From the NCBI RefSeq assembly GCF_022808595.1, contig NZ_JAKUCN010000003.1, forward strand, positions 62,001 to 126,000: a stretch of 64,000 nt of DNA, written 5' to 3'. Below the pieces are notes generated by a model, which saw only the letters and a program-made list of their open reading frames with translations, was not told the DNA's origin and did not search any database. Below are positions 24,623 through 33,482 of the stretch, piece after piece (position 1 is the stretch's first letter; the number at the start of each line of letters is the position of its first letter). Both the position numbers and the translations under genes were made by a program. This DNA is from Microvirga solisilvae. Its GTDB lineage: Bacteria > Pseudomonadota > Alphaproteobacteria > Rhizobiales > Beijerinckiaceae.

Positions 24623-25903
24623 ATGGCGCTTCGCGACAAACAGGGCCGTCCGCTCGTTGCCGTCACCGGCATGGGCGTGGTCACCTCTCTCGGTCAGGGC
24701 AAGGATGCCACTTGGGCCGCTTTGACGGCGGGCAAATCCGGCATTCACCGCATCAACCGCTTCCCGACGGAAGGCCTGCGCACCACGATTGCGGGCACCA
24801 TCGACTTCATCGACGTGGAGCCCTTCTGCGCGCCGATGCTCTCCGAGCGTCTGGCGATGCTGGCTGCAGAAGAAGCGGTCGGCCAGTCGGGTCTCGCGCA
24901 GACCGCATTTCCCGGCGCGCTCTTCATCGCCGTGCCGCCGGTCGAGATGGAATGGCCGCAGCGCGAAGCGCTCGCCAAAGCTTCCGGCCAGGATGGCGAC
25001 GTCACCTACAAGGACTTGCTGAAGGCTGCGGCCACGGGCGAGTTCAAGAAATGGCACGATCTCTTCATCTTCGGCACGGTTGCTGATCGCGTCGCCGACA
25101 AGTTCGGCACGAAGGGCTCGCCGATTTCGCTCTCCACCGCCTGCTCGTCGGGCGCCACCGCGATCCAGCTCGGCGTCGAGGCGATCCGGCGTGGCGAGAC
25201 GGATGCGGCGCTCTGCATCGGCACCGACGGCTCGGTGAATCCGGAATCGCTCATCCGCTTCTCGCTGCTCTCGGCGCTCTCGACGCAGAACGAGAATCCG
25301 GAAGGCGCATCGAAGCCGTTCTCGAAGAACCGCGATGGTTTCGTGATGGGCGAGGGTGGTGCCGCACTCGTGCTCGAAAATGCCGAGAGCGCGAAGGCGC
25401 GCGGCGCAAAGATCCTCGGCTATGTGCTCGGCTGCGGCGAGAAGGGCGACAACTTCCACCGCACGCGCTCCTCACCCGATGGTTCGCCCGCGATCGCGGC
25501 GCTTAAAGAAGCCCTCGACGACGCGGGCGTGACGCCCGACGATATCGACTACATCAATGCGCACGGCACCTCGACGCCCGAGAACGACAAGATGGAAGCC
25601 ATGAGCTGCACCGCCGTGCTCGGCGAGCGCATGGCGACACTTCCGATCTCGTCGAACAAGTCGATGATCGGCCACACGCTCACGGCTGCCGGCGCAGTGG
25701 AGGCGGTGATGTCGCTGCTCACGCTCTCGACGGGCCGCATTCCGCCGACGATCAATTATCAGGTGCCCGATCCCGCGATCCCGCTCGATGTGGTGCCGAA
25801 TGTCGCGCGCGATGCGGATGTGAAATACGTGCTCTCGAATTCCTTCGGTTTCGGCGGCCAGAACACCTGCCTCGTCTTCGGGGCCGAGCCCAAGGGGGCT
25901 TAA
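24623..25903 (+). CDS. Beta-ketoacyl-ACP synthase FabF-type (lipid A VLCFA)
   Basis: The product is a 426-residue condensing enzyme that extends acyl-AcpXL with malonyl units. The full Cys-His-His triad is visible: Cys174 in STACSSGATA, His in NAHGTSTPEND, and His in NKSMIGHTLTAAGAVE. A GAGGAG Shine-Dalgarno precedes the ATG at 24623, ten bases after the upstream cysteine-less homologue. The two together look like an active/inactive ketosynthase pair dedicated to the C26-C28 lipid A chain. Confidence 0.94.
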   Translation: MALRDKQGRPLVAVTGMGVVTSLGQGKDATWAALTAGKSGIHRINRFPTEGLRTTIAGTIDFIDVEPFCAPMLSERLAMLAAEEAVGQSGLAQTAFPGALFIAVPPVEMEWPQREALAKASGQDGDVTYKDLLKAAATGEFKKWHDLFIFGTVADRVADKFGTKGSPISLSTACSSGATAIQLGVEAIRRGETDAALCIGTDGSVNPESLIRFSLLSALSTQNENPEGASKPFSKNRDGFVMGEGGAALVLENAESAKARGAKILGYVLGCGEKGDNFHRTRSSPDGSPAIAALKEALDDAGVTPDDIDYINAHGTSTPENDKMEAMSCTAVLGERMATLPISSNKSMIGHTLTAAGAVEAVMSLLTLSTGRIPPTINYQVPDPAIPLDVVPNVARDADVKYVLSNSFGFGGQNTCLVFGAEPKGA

Positions 25904-25907
25904 AATC

Positions 25908-26579
25908 ATGACACGCGTGTTGGTGACGGGCGGCGGCAAGGGCGTCGGCGCGGCAATCGTCCGGGCTCTGGTGGCTGCAGGCCACGACGTGGACTTCACC
26001 TATCGCTCGTCCGGCGATGCCGCGAAGGCTCTCGCCGATGATCTGATGCAGGCGAACCCGGGCCGCACCATCAAGGCGCATGAGATCGACCTTGCCGACA
26101 AGGCGGCGCTGGATTCCTTCTGCGAGATGCTGGAGGGCGAGAGCTTCTTTGGCTTCGTTCATAATGCGGGCCAGCCCTACGACGCGCTCGCCGCCATGAT
26201 GCAGCAGGACAAGGCCGAAGCCGCCATGCAGGTGAACTTCTGGTCGCTCACGCGCATCGCGAAGTCGCTCATGCGCGGCATGGTCCGCGCCAAGGCGGGC
26301 CGCATCGTCGCCATCGGCTCGGTGGCGGCGCTCCAGGGCAATCCCGGCAACGCGGCCTATGCCGCGTCGAAAGGCGCTCTCATCTCCTATTGCCGCACGC
26401 TTTCCGTCGAGACCGCCAAGCGCAACGTCACCGTCAACGTGATCGCGCCGGGCTTTATCGACACCGACATGATGGCACCCTACGCCGCCTTCCTGCTCAG
26501 CGAACCCGCCGCCTACATCACCGGCGCGGTGCTGCCCATCGATGGTGGCCTCACATCCATGCTGGGCGTGCATCGGTAG
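25908..26579 (+). CDS. FabG-like SDR lacking the substrate-lid segment
   Basis: This is a 3-oxoacyl-ACP reductase-like short-chain dehydrogenase of 223 residues. The cofactor loop TGGGKGVGAA is present, as are Ser138, Tyr151 and Lys155 (YAASK). After PGFIDTDM it passes directly to APYAAFLLSEPAAYITG. Typical FabG proteins have about 24 more residues here, which form the mobile lid over the substrate. The frame is intact, so this is a clean in-frame loss, not a frameshift. It starts four bases after the ketosynthase stop and would supply the reduction step of the elongation cycle, if active. The known Rhizobium cluster lacks this gene as far as I recall. Confidence 0.88.
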   Translation: MTRVLVTGGGKGVGAAIVRALVAAGHDVDFTYRSSGDAAKALADDLMQANPGRTIKAHEIDLADKAALDSFCEMLEGESFFGFVHNAGQPYDALAAMMQQDKAEAAMQVNFWSLTRIAKSLMRGMVRAKAGRIVAIGSVAALQGNPGNAAYAASKGALISYCRTLSVETAKRNVTVNVIAPGFIDTDMMAPYAAFLLSEPAAYITGAVLPIDGGLTSMLGVHR

Positions 26580-26731
26580 ACTTAAAAGATATACGACAAT
26601 TGGTATCGAAGGGTTGAGAGCCGCAATCAATCACAAATCATTGCTTCCTATTGAAGATACAGTGGTTGTGGATTGCTGCGTGATGAGTCCGAAATGCTCA
26701 CTCAGAATGGGCTGACGACTCGCAATAATGA
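26580..26731. other. AT-rich segment before the AlbA/ATPase gene
   Basis: These 152 bases are visibly poorer in G+C than the flanking cluster and mark the left side of the probable insertion. I see no inverted repeat pair, tRNA remnant or direct repeat that would identify the mechanism. A promoter is likely but not clear. Confidence 0.4.
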
Positions 26732-28174
26732 ATGCTAGATTCGCCCAAAAGTTGCAGTGCCTGGGGGCGAAATTTGAGAACCAGTAAGATTTCTGAAGCT
26801 GACGCACTCACGCTGTCGAATCGTTCAGAGGATCACTTTTTTGATCGGAAAGCGGCCAAGATTTCAGGTAAGAAGCTGCAAAAAATCGTTGTAGCTTTTG
26901 CTAACGCTGACGGCGGCGAAGTCGTAGTTGGCATTGCTGATGACGGAGATGAACCGAATCCGGCAAACCGCTGGCAGGGTCTTGGGACAGTTGAAGATTA
27001 CAACGGGCTTCTACAGGCTTTATTCAGCCTCAACCCAGCCGTCGACGTCCGTTACGAGTTCCTAGAGTGCGATACCAAGCCGGGTTATGTACTTCGAATG
27101 TTTGTTGAGCGCGGAGCTGACGTAAATAAGACAGATGACGGCAGTGTCTACCAACGTTTTGGGGCTCAATCATTACCTTTGAATACCCCTCAGAAAGTTA
27201 ACGAACTTGCGTTCGCTAAAGGTGCTCAGTCATTCGAGAATATGAAAGTTTCTGGCCTTCCACCAGAAGTCGTCGTCGATTCTAATGAAATTAGAGAATT
27301 TTTGCGGGGGTATTCTCCAGCAACAGATCCTCTCGACTTTGTTGTTAATCAACATTTAGTAGATTTGCGTGATTGGACGCCCTCAGTTGCTGGTATTCTG
27401 CTCTTTGCAAACAACCCGCCCGTAGTAATGCCTCGAAAGTGTAGCGTTCGCATTTCGCGGTATGAAACCCGTGAGGATGAGCCAGAACGCGATCACCTAA
27501 AAGAGTCCTACATCATTGAAGGGCCTCTATATAAGCTCATCCATGCATCCGTTGATAAGATTACTGAAATTCTATCAGGTCTGAAACAATGGACTGAAGA
27601 AGGTATGAAAGAAATTAAGTATCCTCCTGAGGCTATATGGGAGGTATTTGTTAATGCTGTCATTCATCGTGATTATTCTATTTCTGATGATGTTCAGGTT
27701 TTAATATTCAATGACCGGGTTGAAATCTCAAGTCCCGGGCGACTTCCTGGATATGTAAAGGTCGACAATATTTTAGATGCTCGATTTTCACGTAATTCAA
27801 AAATCGTCCGATGTCTTGCACGTTATCCAGTGCCTCCAAACAAAGATATGGGCGAGGGATTGAACACCGTTTTCCAAAAAATGAAGGAGTGGAAGCTTAA
27901 ACCCCCTCAGATTCAAGAAGATGGGAACTACGTCAAGGTTGTAATTCGTCATGCCCCTCTTGCTCTGCCAACTGAGGCGATCATGAACTTCCTTGCTCAT
28001 CATGAAGAAATCACAAATGCGCAGGCGCGGGAGCTAACCGGCATCAAATCTGAGAACTTGGTCAAGGTCGAGTTCTATAAGCTCCGCGATCAGGGGCTAA
28101 TTGAGCGCGTACCTGGTAAACAGGCATCAGCCTCTGCTTGGCGAAAGGTCGCAGCGAAGCCAGAAGGTGTGTAG
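26732..28174 (+). CDS. AlbA_2 (Schlafen-type) plus HATPase DNA-binding/ATP-binding protein, probably acquired
   Basis: The 480-residue product has an N-terminal AlbA_2 domain (EDHFFDRKAAKISG, then VVAFANADGGEVVVGI). A central-to-C-terminal ATPase of the HATPase_c_4 type follows (IWEVFVNAVIHRDYS, ISSPGRLPG), with a winged-helix-like tail (ITNAQARELTGI...KVEFYKLRDQGLIER). These proteins are usually labelled putative transcriptional regulators, and some sit in defence loci. GC content and codon use are far below the neighbours. The start is uncertain: ATG 26732 lacks a Shine-Dalgarno, whereas TTG 26774 has GGGGG upstream. It sits inside the lipid A cluster between the SDR and dehydrogenase genes. 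Confidence 0.85.
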   Translation: MLDSPKSCSAWGRNLRTSKISEADALTLSNRSEDHFFDRKAAKISGKKLQKIVVAFANADGGEVVVGIADDGDEPNPANRWQGLGTVEDYNGLLQALFSLNPAVDVRYEFLECDTKPGYVLRMFVERGADVNKTDDGSVYQRFGAQSLPLNTPQKVNELAFAKGAQSFENMKVSGLPPEVVVDSNEIREFLRGYSPATDPLDFVVNQHLVDLRDWTPSVAGILLFANNPPVVMPRKCSVRISRYETREDEPERDHLKESYIIEGPLYKLIHASVDKITEILSGLKQWTEEGMKEIKYPPEAIWEVFVNAVIHRDYSISDDVQVLIFNDRVEISSPGRLPGYVKVDNILDARFSRNSKIVRCLARYPVPPNKDMGEGLNTVFQKMKEWKLKPPQIQEDGNYVKVVIRHAPLALPTEAIMNFLAHHEEITNAQARELTGIKSENLVKVEFYKLRDQGLIERVPGKQASASAWRKVAAKPEGV

Positions 28175-28338
28175 GTAGCGTAAGTCTTCTCAAAGGCTCA
28201 TTTGTTTTACTCTCCGCTCTTAGACATGGCCTTGGATCTTGCCATTCCCTGGCTTGCCCTTTAACTCGCCGAAACCAAATTTCTCCGTTGCTGCCGCGCC
28301 TTATGCTGTCGGCGGTGACGTCATCAGGATTGTTGTCC

Positions 28339-29361
28339 ATGCGCTCCCTTCAGCTTTTCGGCGACCGTGACATTCGCATCACCGAGATCGATGCTCCCCC
28401 GCCGCCCGCCGCGGGCGAAGTGCAGGTGCGGATCAAGGCGCTGGGGCTGAACTATCTCGATGTCTGGGGCTTTCGCGGCATGGCGTTTGCCAAGCGCAAG
28501 ATGCCGCAGGCGGTGGGTGTCGAGGCTGCGGGCGAGATCGCGGCGGTGGGCGAGGGCGTGTCCCGGTTCAAGGTCGGCGATCCGGTGACCATGTACGGGG
28601 CCGAGACCTGCGGCCATTGCAGCGCCTGCCGCAAGGGCTGGGACAATCTCTGCGAGAACGTCGCCGGCATCATGGGCTTCCATATCGACGGCTTCGCCCG
28701 CGAGTTGATCAACCGTCCCGAGCGCCTCGTGATCCCGGTGCCGAAGGGTGTCTCCTTCGAGCAGGCGGCCTGCGCGCCCATCGGTTTCGGCACGGTGCAG
28801 CACATGCTCTTCGACAACGCGAAGCTGGAGCCCGGTGAGTCGATCCTCGTCCATGCGGGCGGCTCCGGCATCGGCACGGCGGCGATCAAGATGGCGAAGG
28901 CCATCGGCTGCACGGTCTATACGACGGTGGGCGACGACGAGAAGGGCGAGAAGGCGAAGGCCCTCGGCGCCGATTACGTCGTCAACTACCGCAAGGAGCG
29001 CTTCGAGGGCGAGGTGCGCCTGCTCACCAAGCGCAAGGGCGTGGACGTGGTGTTCGAGCATGTGGGCGCGGAGACCTGGAACGGCAGCTTGCTCTGCCTC
29101 AAGCGCGGCGGACGCCTTGTCACCTGCGGCTCCACCTCGGGCGTTTCCACCACCATGAACCTGATGCAGCTCTTCCAGCAGCAATACCGGATCTTCGGCT
29201 CCTTCGGCTGCCGGATCGAGAATATCAGCCAGTCCCTGGAGAAGATGGCGGGCGGCATGAGCCCGGTCATCGACTCGGTGTTCCCGCTCGACGACTTCCA
29301 GAAGGGTCTGGAGCGGCTGGAGGGCCGCAAGGTCTTCGGCAAGGTCATCGTGACCTTCTAA
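28339..29361 (+). CDS. Zinc-type medium-chain dehydrogenase (lipid A VLCFA cluster)
   Basis: The 340-residue MDR-family oxidoreductase has a GroES-like N-terminus, a structural-zinc cysteine cluster in CGHCSACRKGWDNLC, and a Rossmann motif HAGGSGIGTAAI. The same position in the Rhizobium acpXL-lpxXL cluster is held by an alcohol-dehydrogenase-like gene (adh2), so it is assigned to that pathway. Its exact step (enoyl reduction or a side reaction) is not established. The start at 28339 is the first codon after the AT-rich insert with typical codon use. It lies 106 bases before lpxXL. Confidence 0.9.
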   Translation: MRSLQLFGDRDIRITEIDAPPPPAAGEVQVRIKALGLNYLDVWGFRGMAFAKRKMPQAVGVEAAGEIAAVGEGVSRFKVGDPVTMYGAETCGHCSACRKGWDNLCENVAGIMGFHIDGFARELINRPERLVIPVPKGVSFEQAACAPIGFGTVQHMLFDNAKLEPGESILVHAGGSGIGTAAIKMAKAIGCTVYTTVGDDEKGEKAKALGADYVVNYRKERFEGEVRLLTKRKGVDVVFEHVGAETWNGSLLCLKRGGRLVTCGSTSGVSTTMNLMQLFQQQYRIFGSFGCRIENISQSLEKMAGGMSPVIDSVFPLDDFQKGLERLEGRKVFGKVIVTF

Positions 29362-29466
29362 GCCCCCTGATACGGGCCACCTTTCAACCATAGGTCTTGA
29401 CGAAACGGGCTCCACGCGAAAAACACGCGGGAAGCCCTTTTCCTTTTCCATCCGGATTTCCTGAAC

Positions 29467-30426
29467 GTGCAGCAGACCAACCGCCCCCGCAGCCTTCTTT
29501 CGCGTCTGTCCGAGACGGTGATGGTCGGCGTCGTGCGTGGCGTGTTCGCCTTCTCGCGGACCCTCGGTCCGGAGCGCTCGGGTGCATTCGGCGCTGCACT
29601 TGCCCGCACCTTCGGGCCGCTGCTCAAGGCGCATAAGACGGCGCTTGCCAATATCCGCGCTGCCTATCCTGAAAAGTCGGAAGCCGAAGTGAAGGCCATT
29701 GCGCGCGGGGCCTGGGACAATCTCGGCCGCACGGGCGGGGAATATCCGCATCTTGGCCGCCTGTTCGATTTCGACCCCGACAGCACCGTTCCCGGCCGTA
29801 CGGAGGTCGACGGCATCGACCACTTCCTGGCCCTGCGCGACGACGGCAAGCCCGGCATCGTGTTCTCCGCCCATCTCGCCAATTGGGAATTGCCCGCCAT
29901 CTGCGCGGCGCGGTTCGGTCTAGATACCACGGCGGTGTTCCGCGCGCCCAACGATCCGGCGATCGCCCGCGTGCTGCATGAGATCCGCAGCGAGACCATG
30001 GGCAATCTCGAAGCCGCCCGCCAGGGCGCGGCCTTCGCCATGCAGGGTGCGCTGGAAAAGAACGGGCATCTCGGCATGCTCATCGACCAGCATTTCACCC
30101 GGGGTGTGCTGGTGGATTTCATGGGCCGCAAGGCGCTGGTGAACCCGATCCTCGGCAAGTTCGCCCGGAATTTCGACTGCCCGGTCCATGGCGTGCGGGT
30201 GATCCGCCTGCCCAACCACCGCTTCCGGCTCCAGCTGACGCCCGCGCTCGACCTTCCGCGTGATCCCGACGGGCAGATCAACGTCCAGGGTGCCATGCAG
30301 GCCATGACCTCGGTCGTGGAGGAATGGGTGCGCGAATATCCGGAGCAATGGCTCTGGATGCACCGTCGATGGCGTGTTCCCGCCGGAGCCCAGACGAACG
30401 TTCAAGGTAAAGTGAGTTCCCATTGA
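29467..30426 (+). CDS. lpxXL: Lipid A very-long-chain acyltransferase LpxXL
   Basis: The 319-residue LpxL/HtrB-family acyltransferase carries the catalytic HX4E motif in SAHLANWELP (His136, Glu141). It ends with the conserved WVREYPEQWLWMHRRWR region. Its place after AcpXL, the ketosynthases and the dehydrogenase identifies it as the enzyme that moves the C28 chain from AcpXL to Kdo2-lipid A precursor. It starts with GTG at 29467; no nearer ATG gives the conserved N-terminus. The inner-membrane location is inferred from the family. Confidence 0.94.
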   Translation: MQQTNRPRSLLSRLSETVMVGVVRGVFAFSRTLGPERSGAFGAALARTFGPLLKAHKTALANIRAAYPEKSEAEVKAIARGAWDNLGRTGGEYPHLGRLFDFDPDSTVPGRTEVDGIDHFLALRDDGKPGIVFSAHLANWELPAICAARFGLDTTAVFRAPNDPAIARVLHEIRSETMGNLEAARQGAAFAMQGALEKNGHLGMLIDQHFTRGVLVDFMGRKALVNPILGKFARNFDCPVHGVRVIRLPNHRFRLQLTPALDLPRDPDGQINVQGAMQAMTSVVEEWVREYPEQWLWMHRRWRVPAGAQTNVQGKVSSH

Positions 30427-30455
30427 GCCGCCCCTGGTGTTTCATGGCAGGCATC

Positions 30456-31193
30456 ATGGCGTCTCGATTGAAACTTCTTCTGGCGGCCACGGGCTTTGCC
30501 GTTTTCATGCAACCTGCTCTGGCGGAGCCGCCGCGCGCGGTGGTGGAGCTCTTCACCAGCCAAGGCTGCTCCAACTGCCCGCCCGCCGATGCGCTGCTGG
30601 TCGAGTATTCGAAGCAACCCGATATCGTGGCGCTCTCCTTCCCCGTGAATTACTGGGATTATCTCGGCTGGAAGGATACGCTGGCCCATGCCGATTTCAC
30701 GACGCGGCAGAAGGAATACGCCCACGGTCGCAACGACCGTCAGGTCTTCACGCCGCAGATGATCGTGAACGGCAAGAAATCATGCATCGGCTCTGACAAG
30801 GCGCAGATCGAAAACGCCATTCAGATGACCTTGAAGGGCCGCACCAAGCTGCCCGTGGACATCGCCGTCAGCGAAGAGAACGGCAAGGTCGCCATCTCCG
30901 TGACGGAAGTGGCCGAGCCTGTGCGGCGCGACGCGCTCGTGTGGGTTCTGCCAGTGATGCGCTCCCAGACCGTCCCCATCGAGCGCGGCGAGAACAAGGG
31001 CAAGACGGTGACCTACGCCAATGTGGTGCGCGGCCTCAAGCGCGTCGGCGAATGGACCGGCGGCTCCGCCCGCTTCGAGGTGCCGGTGGAAACCGCCCGC
31101 AGTGGCGCTGACGGTTATGTGGTGCTGCTTCAGACCGCGCAGGACGACAGGCCGAGCGTGATCCTGGGCGCCGCCAAGAGCAGCGGCCTTTAA
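30456..31193 (+). CDS. DUF1223 exported thioredoxin-like protein
   Basis: The product has a signal peptide (MASRLKLLLAATGFAVFMQPALA) followed by VVELFTSQGCSNCPPADALL, where CSNC is a CxxC-like pair in a thioredoxin-fold context. NYWDYLGWKD and TPQMIVNG are further family marks. DUF1223 proteins are common in alphaproteobacteria and have no known reaction; a periplasmic thiol role is only suggested by the CxxC. The ATG at 30456 has GGCAGG upstream. An ATG at 30444 and a TTG at 30423 are alternatives, the last overlapping lpxXL by four bases. It converges with the TPM gene three bases away. Confidence 0.88.
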   Translation: MASRLKLLLAATGFAVFMQPALAEPPRAVVELFTSQGCSNCPPADALLVEYSKQPDIVALSFPVNYWDYLGWKDTLAHADFTTRQKEYAHGRNDRQVFTPQMIVNGKKSCIGSDKAQIENAIQMTLKGRTKLPVDIAVSEENGKVAISVTEVAEPVRRDALVWVLPVMRSQTVPIERGENKGKTVTYANVVRGLKRVGEWTGGSARFEVPVETARSGADGYVVLLQTAQDDRPSVILGAAKSSGL

Positions 31194-31196
31194 GCC

Positions 31197-31805
31197 TTAC
31201 AAAAGTACGACCTTGTTCGGCAGCTCGTTGCTGTCGTTGGCCTGCGGCGGCGCGTGCTCGGCCAGGATGGCGCCCGCGCGCTGCACGGCCTGGACCAGCC
31301 CGTCGCCGGCCTTGTCCTGACGGATCGCGTCGATCAGCTCCGCGATGATGGCTTCCCACGCAGCCGGGCCTGCCCGGTCGGCGATGCCGATATCAGCGAT
31401 GATCTCGGCATAATGTTCGGCCGCCGCCACGTAGATCAGCACGCCTGTACGTCCTTGGGTGCGCGAGAGGCCGTGGCTCGCGAATTCCCGCAAGGCTGCT
31501 TCATGCGCCCGCGCTCGCTTGATGCCGCCCGGAATGAGGGCGAGATGAATCGCGGGCCAAGCGAGGACGGCGTTGAGCACGACGGCAACAGTGAGCTGGA
31601 TCAGGAAGATCCGCGTCGGTCCGAGCTCCGTGAACCAGATCAGCGGCCATGCCGTCAGAAGGGCCACGAAGAGGCCCAAGGCGACCGGGATGGCGTGATA
31701 GGTATCCGCCTGGCGCGCGACAACGACGACGATCTCGCCTGCGGTCGTCTTTTCCGCCTCGTGAATGGCCGTTGAGAGCCGGTTTTGGTCCTGTTCCGAA
31801 ATCAT
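31197..31805 (-). CDS. TPM-domain protein without signal peptide or Gly tail
   Basis: The 202-residue protein has a cytoplasmic-looking N-terminus (ISEQDQNRLSTAIHEAEKTTAGEIVVVVARQADTY in outline). Two membrane helices follow at about 42-85, then a TPM-type domain with FASHGLSRTQGRTGVLIYVAAAEHYAEII. It is the last gene of lemA-TPM-TPM-TPM. Its ATG directly abuts the TAG of the preceding TPM gene. It lacks the terminal Gly/Ser tail of its two upstream paralogues. The function is unknown. Confidence 0.88.
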   Translation of the reverse strand: MISEQDQNRLSTAIHEAEKTTAGEIVVVVARQADTYHAIPVALGLFVALLTAWPLIWFTELGPTRIFLIQLTVAVVLNAVLAWPAIHLALIPGGIKRARAHEAALREFASHGLSRTQGRTGVLIYVAAAEHYAEIIADIGIADRAGPAAWEAIIAELIDAIRQDKAGDGLVQAVQRAGAILAEHAPPQANDSNELPNKVVLL

Positions 31806-32609
31806 CTACCAGCTCCCCGATGCCCCGCCGCCGCCGGACGATCCGCCGCCGCCCGAAAAACCTCCGCCCGAGCTTCTGCCGCTCGACCAACCGCTGCTTC
31901 TTCCAGATCCGCTGCCTGTGGATATGATCCAAGGACTGGAGCCGCGCTGGCTCCGGACGCCTGACCCGCCACCGCGCAGGCCGCGATAAACCTGAAAGAT
32001 GACGAAGGCGATGATCAGGAAGGTGATGACCGCATCCATGTTCGACGATGGATCCTCCCGCACCTCGGCCTTGCGCTGCCATTGCTCCGCATCGCCCGTG
32101 AGGATCGAGAGAATGGCATCGACACCCGCATCGATGCCGCCGACGAAGTTGCCCTTCTGGAATTGCGGTGCGATGGCCGTGGTGATGATCACCTTCGAGA
32201 GCGCATCGGTGAGTGCGCCCTCCAATCCATAACCGACCTCGATGCGCAGCTTGCGATCGTTGGGCGCGACGAGCAGCAGCACGCCGTTGTTGTTCTTCTT
32301 CTGCCCGAGCTGCCAAGCGCGGAACAAGCGGTTGGCGTAATCCTCGACGCTCGTTCCTTCGAGGGAGGAAACGGTTGCGACCACCACCTGATCGGACGTC
32401 TTGTCCTCATAAGCCTTCAGCTTCGCGTCGAGCGCAGCGCGCTCTTCGGGCTTGAGGATATTCGCCTGGTCGACGACGCGGCCAGTGAGGGCGGGGAAAG
32501 TTTGAGCAAGAACAGGAGTGAAGAATAGGCTCGCAGCAAGCAGAGCGAGGAAACCCCACGTGAGCCGAGGCTGCGCGACAGCTGCCCCTTTATTCCAGGC
32601 CATCACCAT
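31806..32609 (-). CDS. TPM-domain (YgcG-like) exported protein
   Basis: The product has a signal peptide to about VLAQ, then a TPM domain (LTGRVVDQANILKPEERAAL...NNNGVLLLVAPNDRKLRIEVGYGLEG in outline), one membrane helix at about residues 195-212 and a Gly/Ser-rich tail ending GGGGASGSW. The start is one of three closely spaced ATGs (32615, 32609, 32603). 32609 is used because TAATG overlaps the previous stop and GGGAG lies six bases before it. It is a tandem paralogue of the upstream gene. The TPM role is not firmly known; membrane-protein maintenance is suggested for plant and bacterial relatives. Confidence 0.9.
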   Translation of the reverse strand: MVMAWNKGAAVAQPRLTWGFLALLAASLFFTPVLAQTFPALTGRVVDQANILKPEERAALDAKLKAYEDKTSDQVVVATVSSLEGTSVEDYANRLFRAWQLGQKKNNNGVLLLVAPNDRKLRIEVGYGLEGALTDALSKVIITTAIAPQFQKGNFVGGIDAGVDAILSILTGDAEQWQRKAEVREDPSSNMDAVITFLIIAFVIFQVYRGLRGGGSGVRSQRGSSPWIISTGSGSGRSSGWSSGRSSGGGFSGGGGSSGGGGASGSW

Positions 32610-33478
32610 TACCATCTCCCAGAAGCTCCGCCGCCGCCGGAGGAGCCACCGCCGCCGGAGAAGCTGCTTCTGCTGCTTCCAAAGCTGCCGCCGCCCGATC
32701 CTCTGCGGCCGCTGCGGCTGACCGACTTGAGCAACCAATGTTTGGGTCCGAAGATCGCGGTCAGCAGAACGAAGATGCCATTGATGCAGATCGCGCCGAA
32801 GATGATGACGAAGAAGGGGTCGAAGCCGAACCAGAGCTTCTTGGGAGCAGGGCGAAAGATGCCTTGCTCCGTCACCTGCTCGACGACAGTGGGATCGCGC
32901 AGGACCGGGCGCACCCCATCCGGTGTGATGATATGCGCGCTGATGTCGGCTTTGCCCGTCAGGACATCCAGGATGGAGCTAAGGCCTCCATCGATGCCGT
33001 CCGCGTAGCGCCCCTGCTTGAACCTGGGCGTGATCACATTCGCGATGATGAGCTTGGCGAAGGCATCCGTCAGGGTTCCTTCCAGGCCGTACCCCACCTC
33101 GATGCGTATCTCGCGTTCCTTGGGCGCAATCAGCAGCAGCACACCGTTGTTTTTATCCTGCTGCCCGAGCTTCCAGCTTCGAAAAAGCCGGTTGGCGTAA
33201 TCCTCGATGCTGACGCCTTCCAGAGACGGTACCGTGGCTAGCACAACCTGATTGGTGGTGCTCTCCTCATGCGCCTTGAGCCTTGCCTCAAACGTGGCTC
33301 GCTTATTCGGCGTCAGCAGGTTGGCCGCATCGACCACGCGCCCTGTAAGCGGTGGGAAGTTTTGGGCATGGGCGGCAAGGGGGGCAGCGACCACCAGAAA
33401 GGTCAGGAGCAGCGCCGCTATAGAGGCGAGCTTCCTCCACCCTCCGCAAAAGGAGGGAATGCGCGCTGCCCCCGTCAT
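32609..33478 (-). CDS. TPM-domain (YgcG-like) exported protein
   Basis: The 289-residue product has a signal peptide ending AAHAQ, a TPM domain with VVDAANLLTP, NNGVLLLIAPKEREIRIEVGYGLEG in outline, a C-terminal membrane helix (IIFGAICINGIFVLLTAIF) and the family tail SFSGGGGSSGGGGASGRW (FSGGGGSSGGGGASG is shared by the two paralogues). It lies four bases after lemA and overlaps the next TPM gene, so the set is one operon. LemA-TPM linkage is widespread in bacteria and suggests a joint envelope function. Confidence 0.9.
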   Translation of the reverse strand: MTGAARIPSFCGGWRKLASIAALLLTFLVVAAPLAAHAQNFPPLTGRVVDAANLLTPNKRATFEARLKAHEESTTNQVVLATVPSLEGVSIEDYANRLFRSWKLGQQDKNNGVLLLIAPKEREIRIEVGYGLEGTLTDAFAKLIIANVITPRFKQGRYADGIDGGLSSILDVLTGKADISAHIITPDGVRPVLRDPTVVEQVTEQGIFRPAPKKLWFGFDPFFVIIFGAICINGIFVLLTAIFGPKHWLLKSVSRSGRRGSGGGSFGSSRSSFSGGGGSSGGGGASGRW

Positions 33479-33482
33479 GCGC

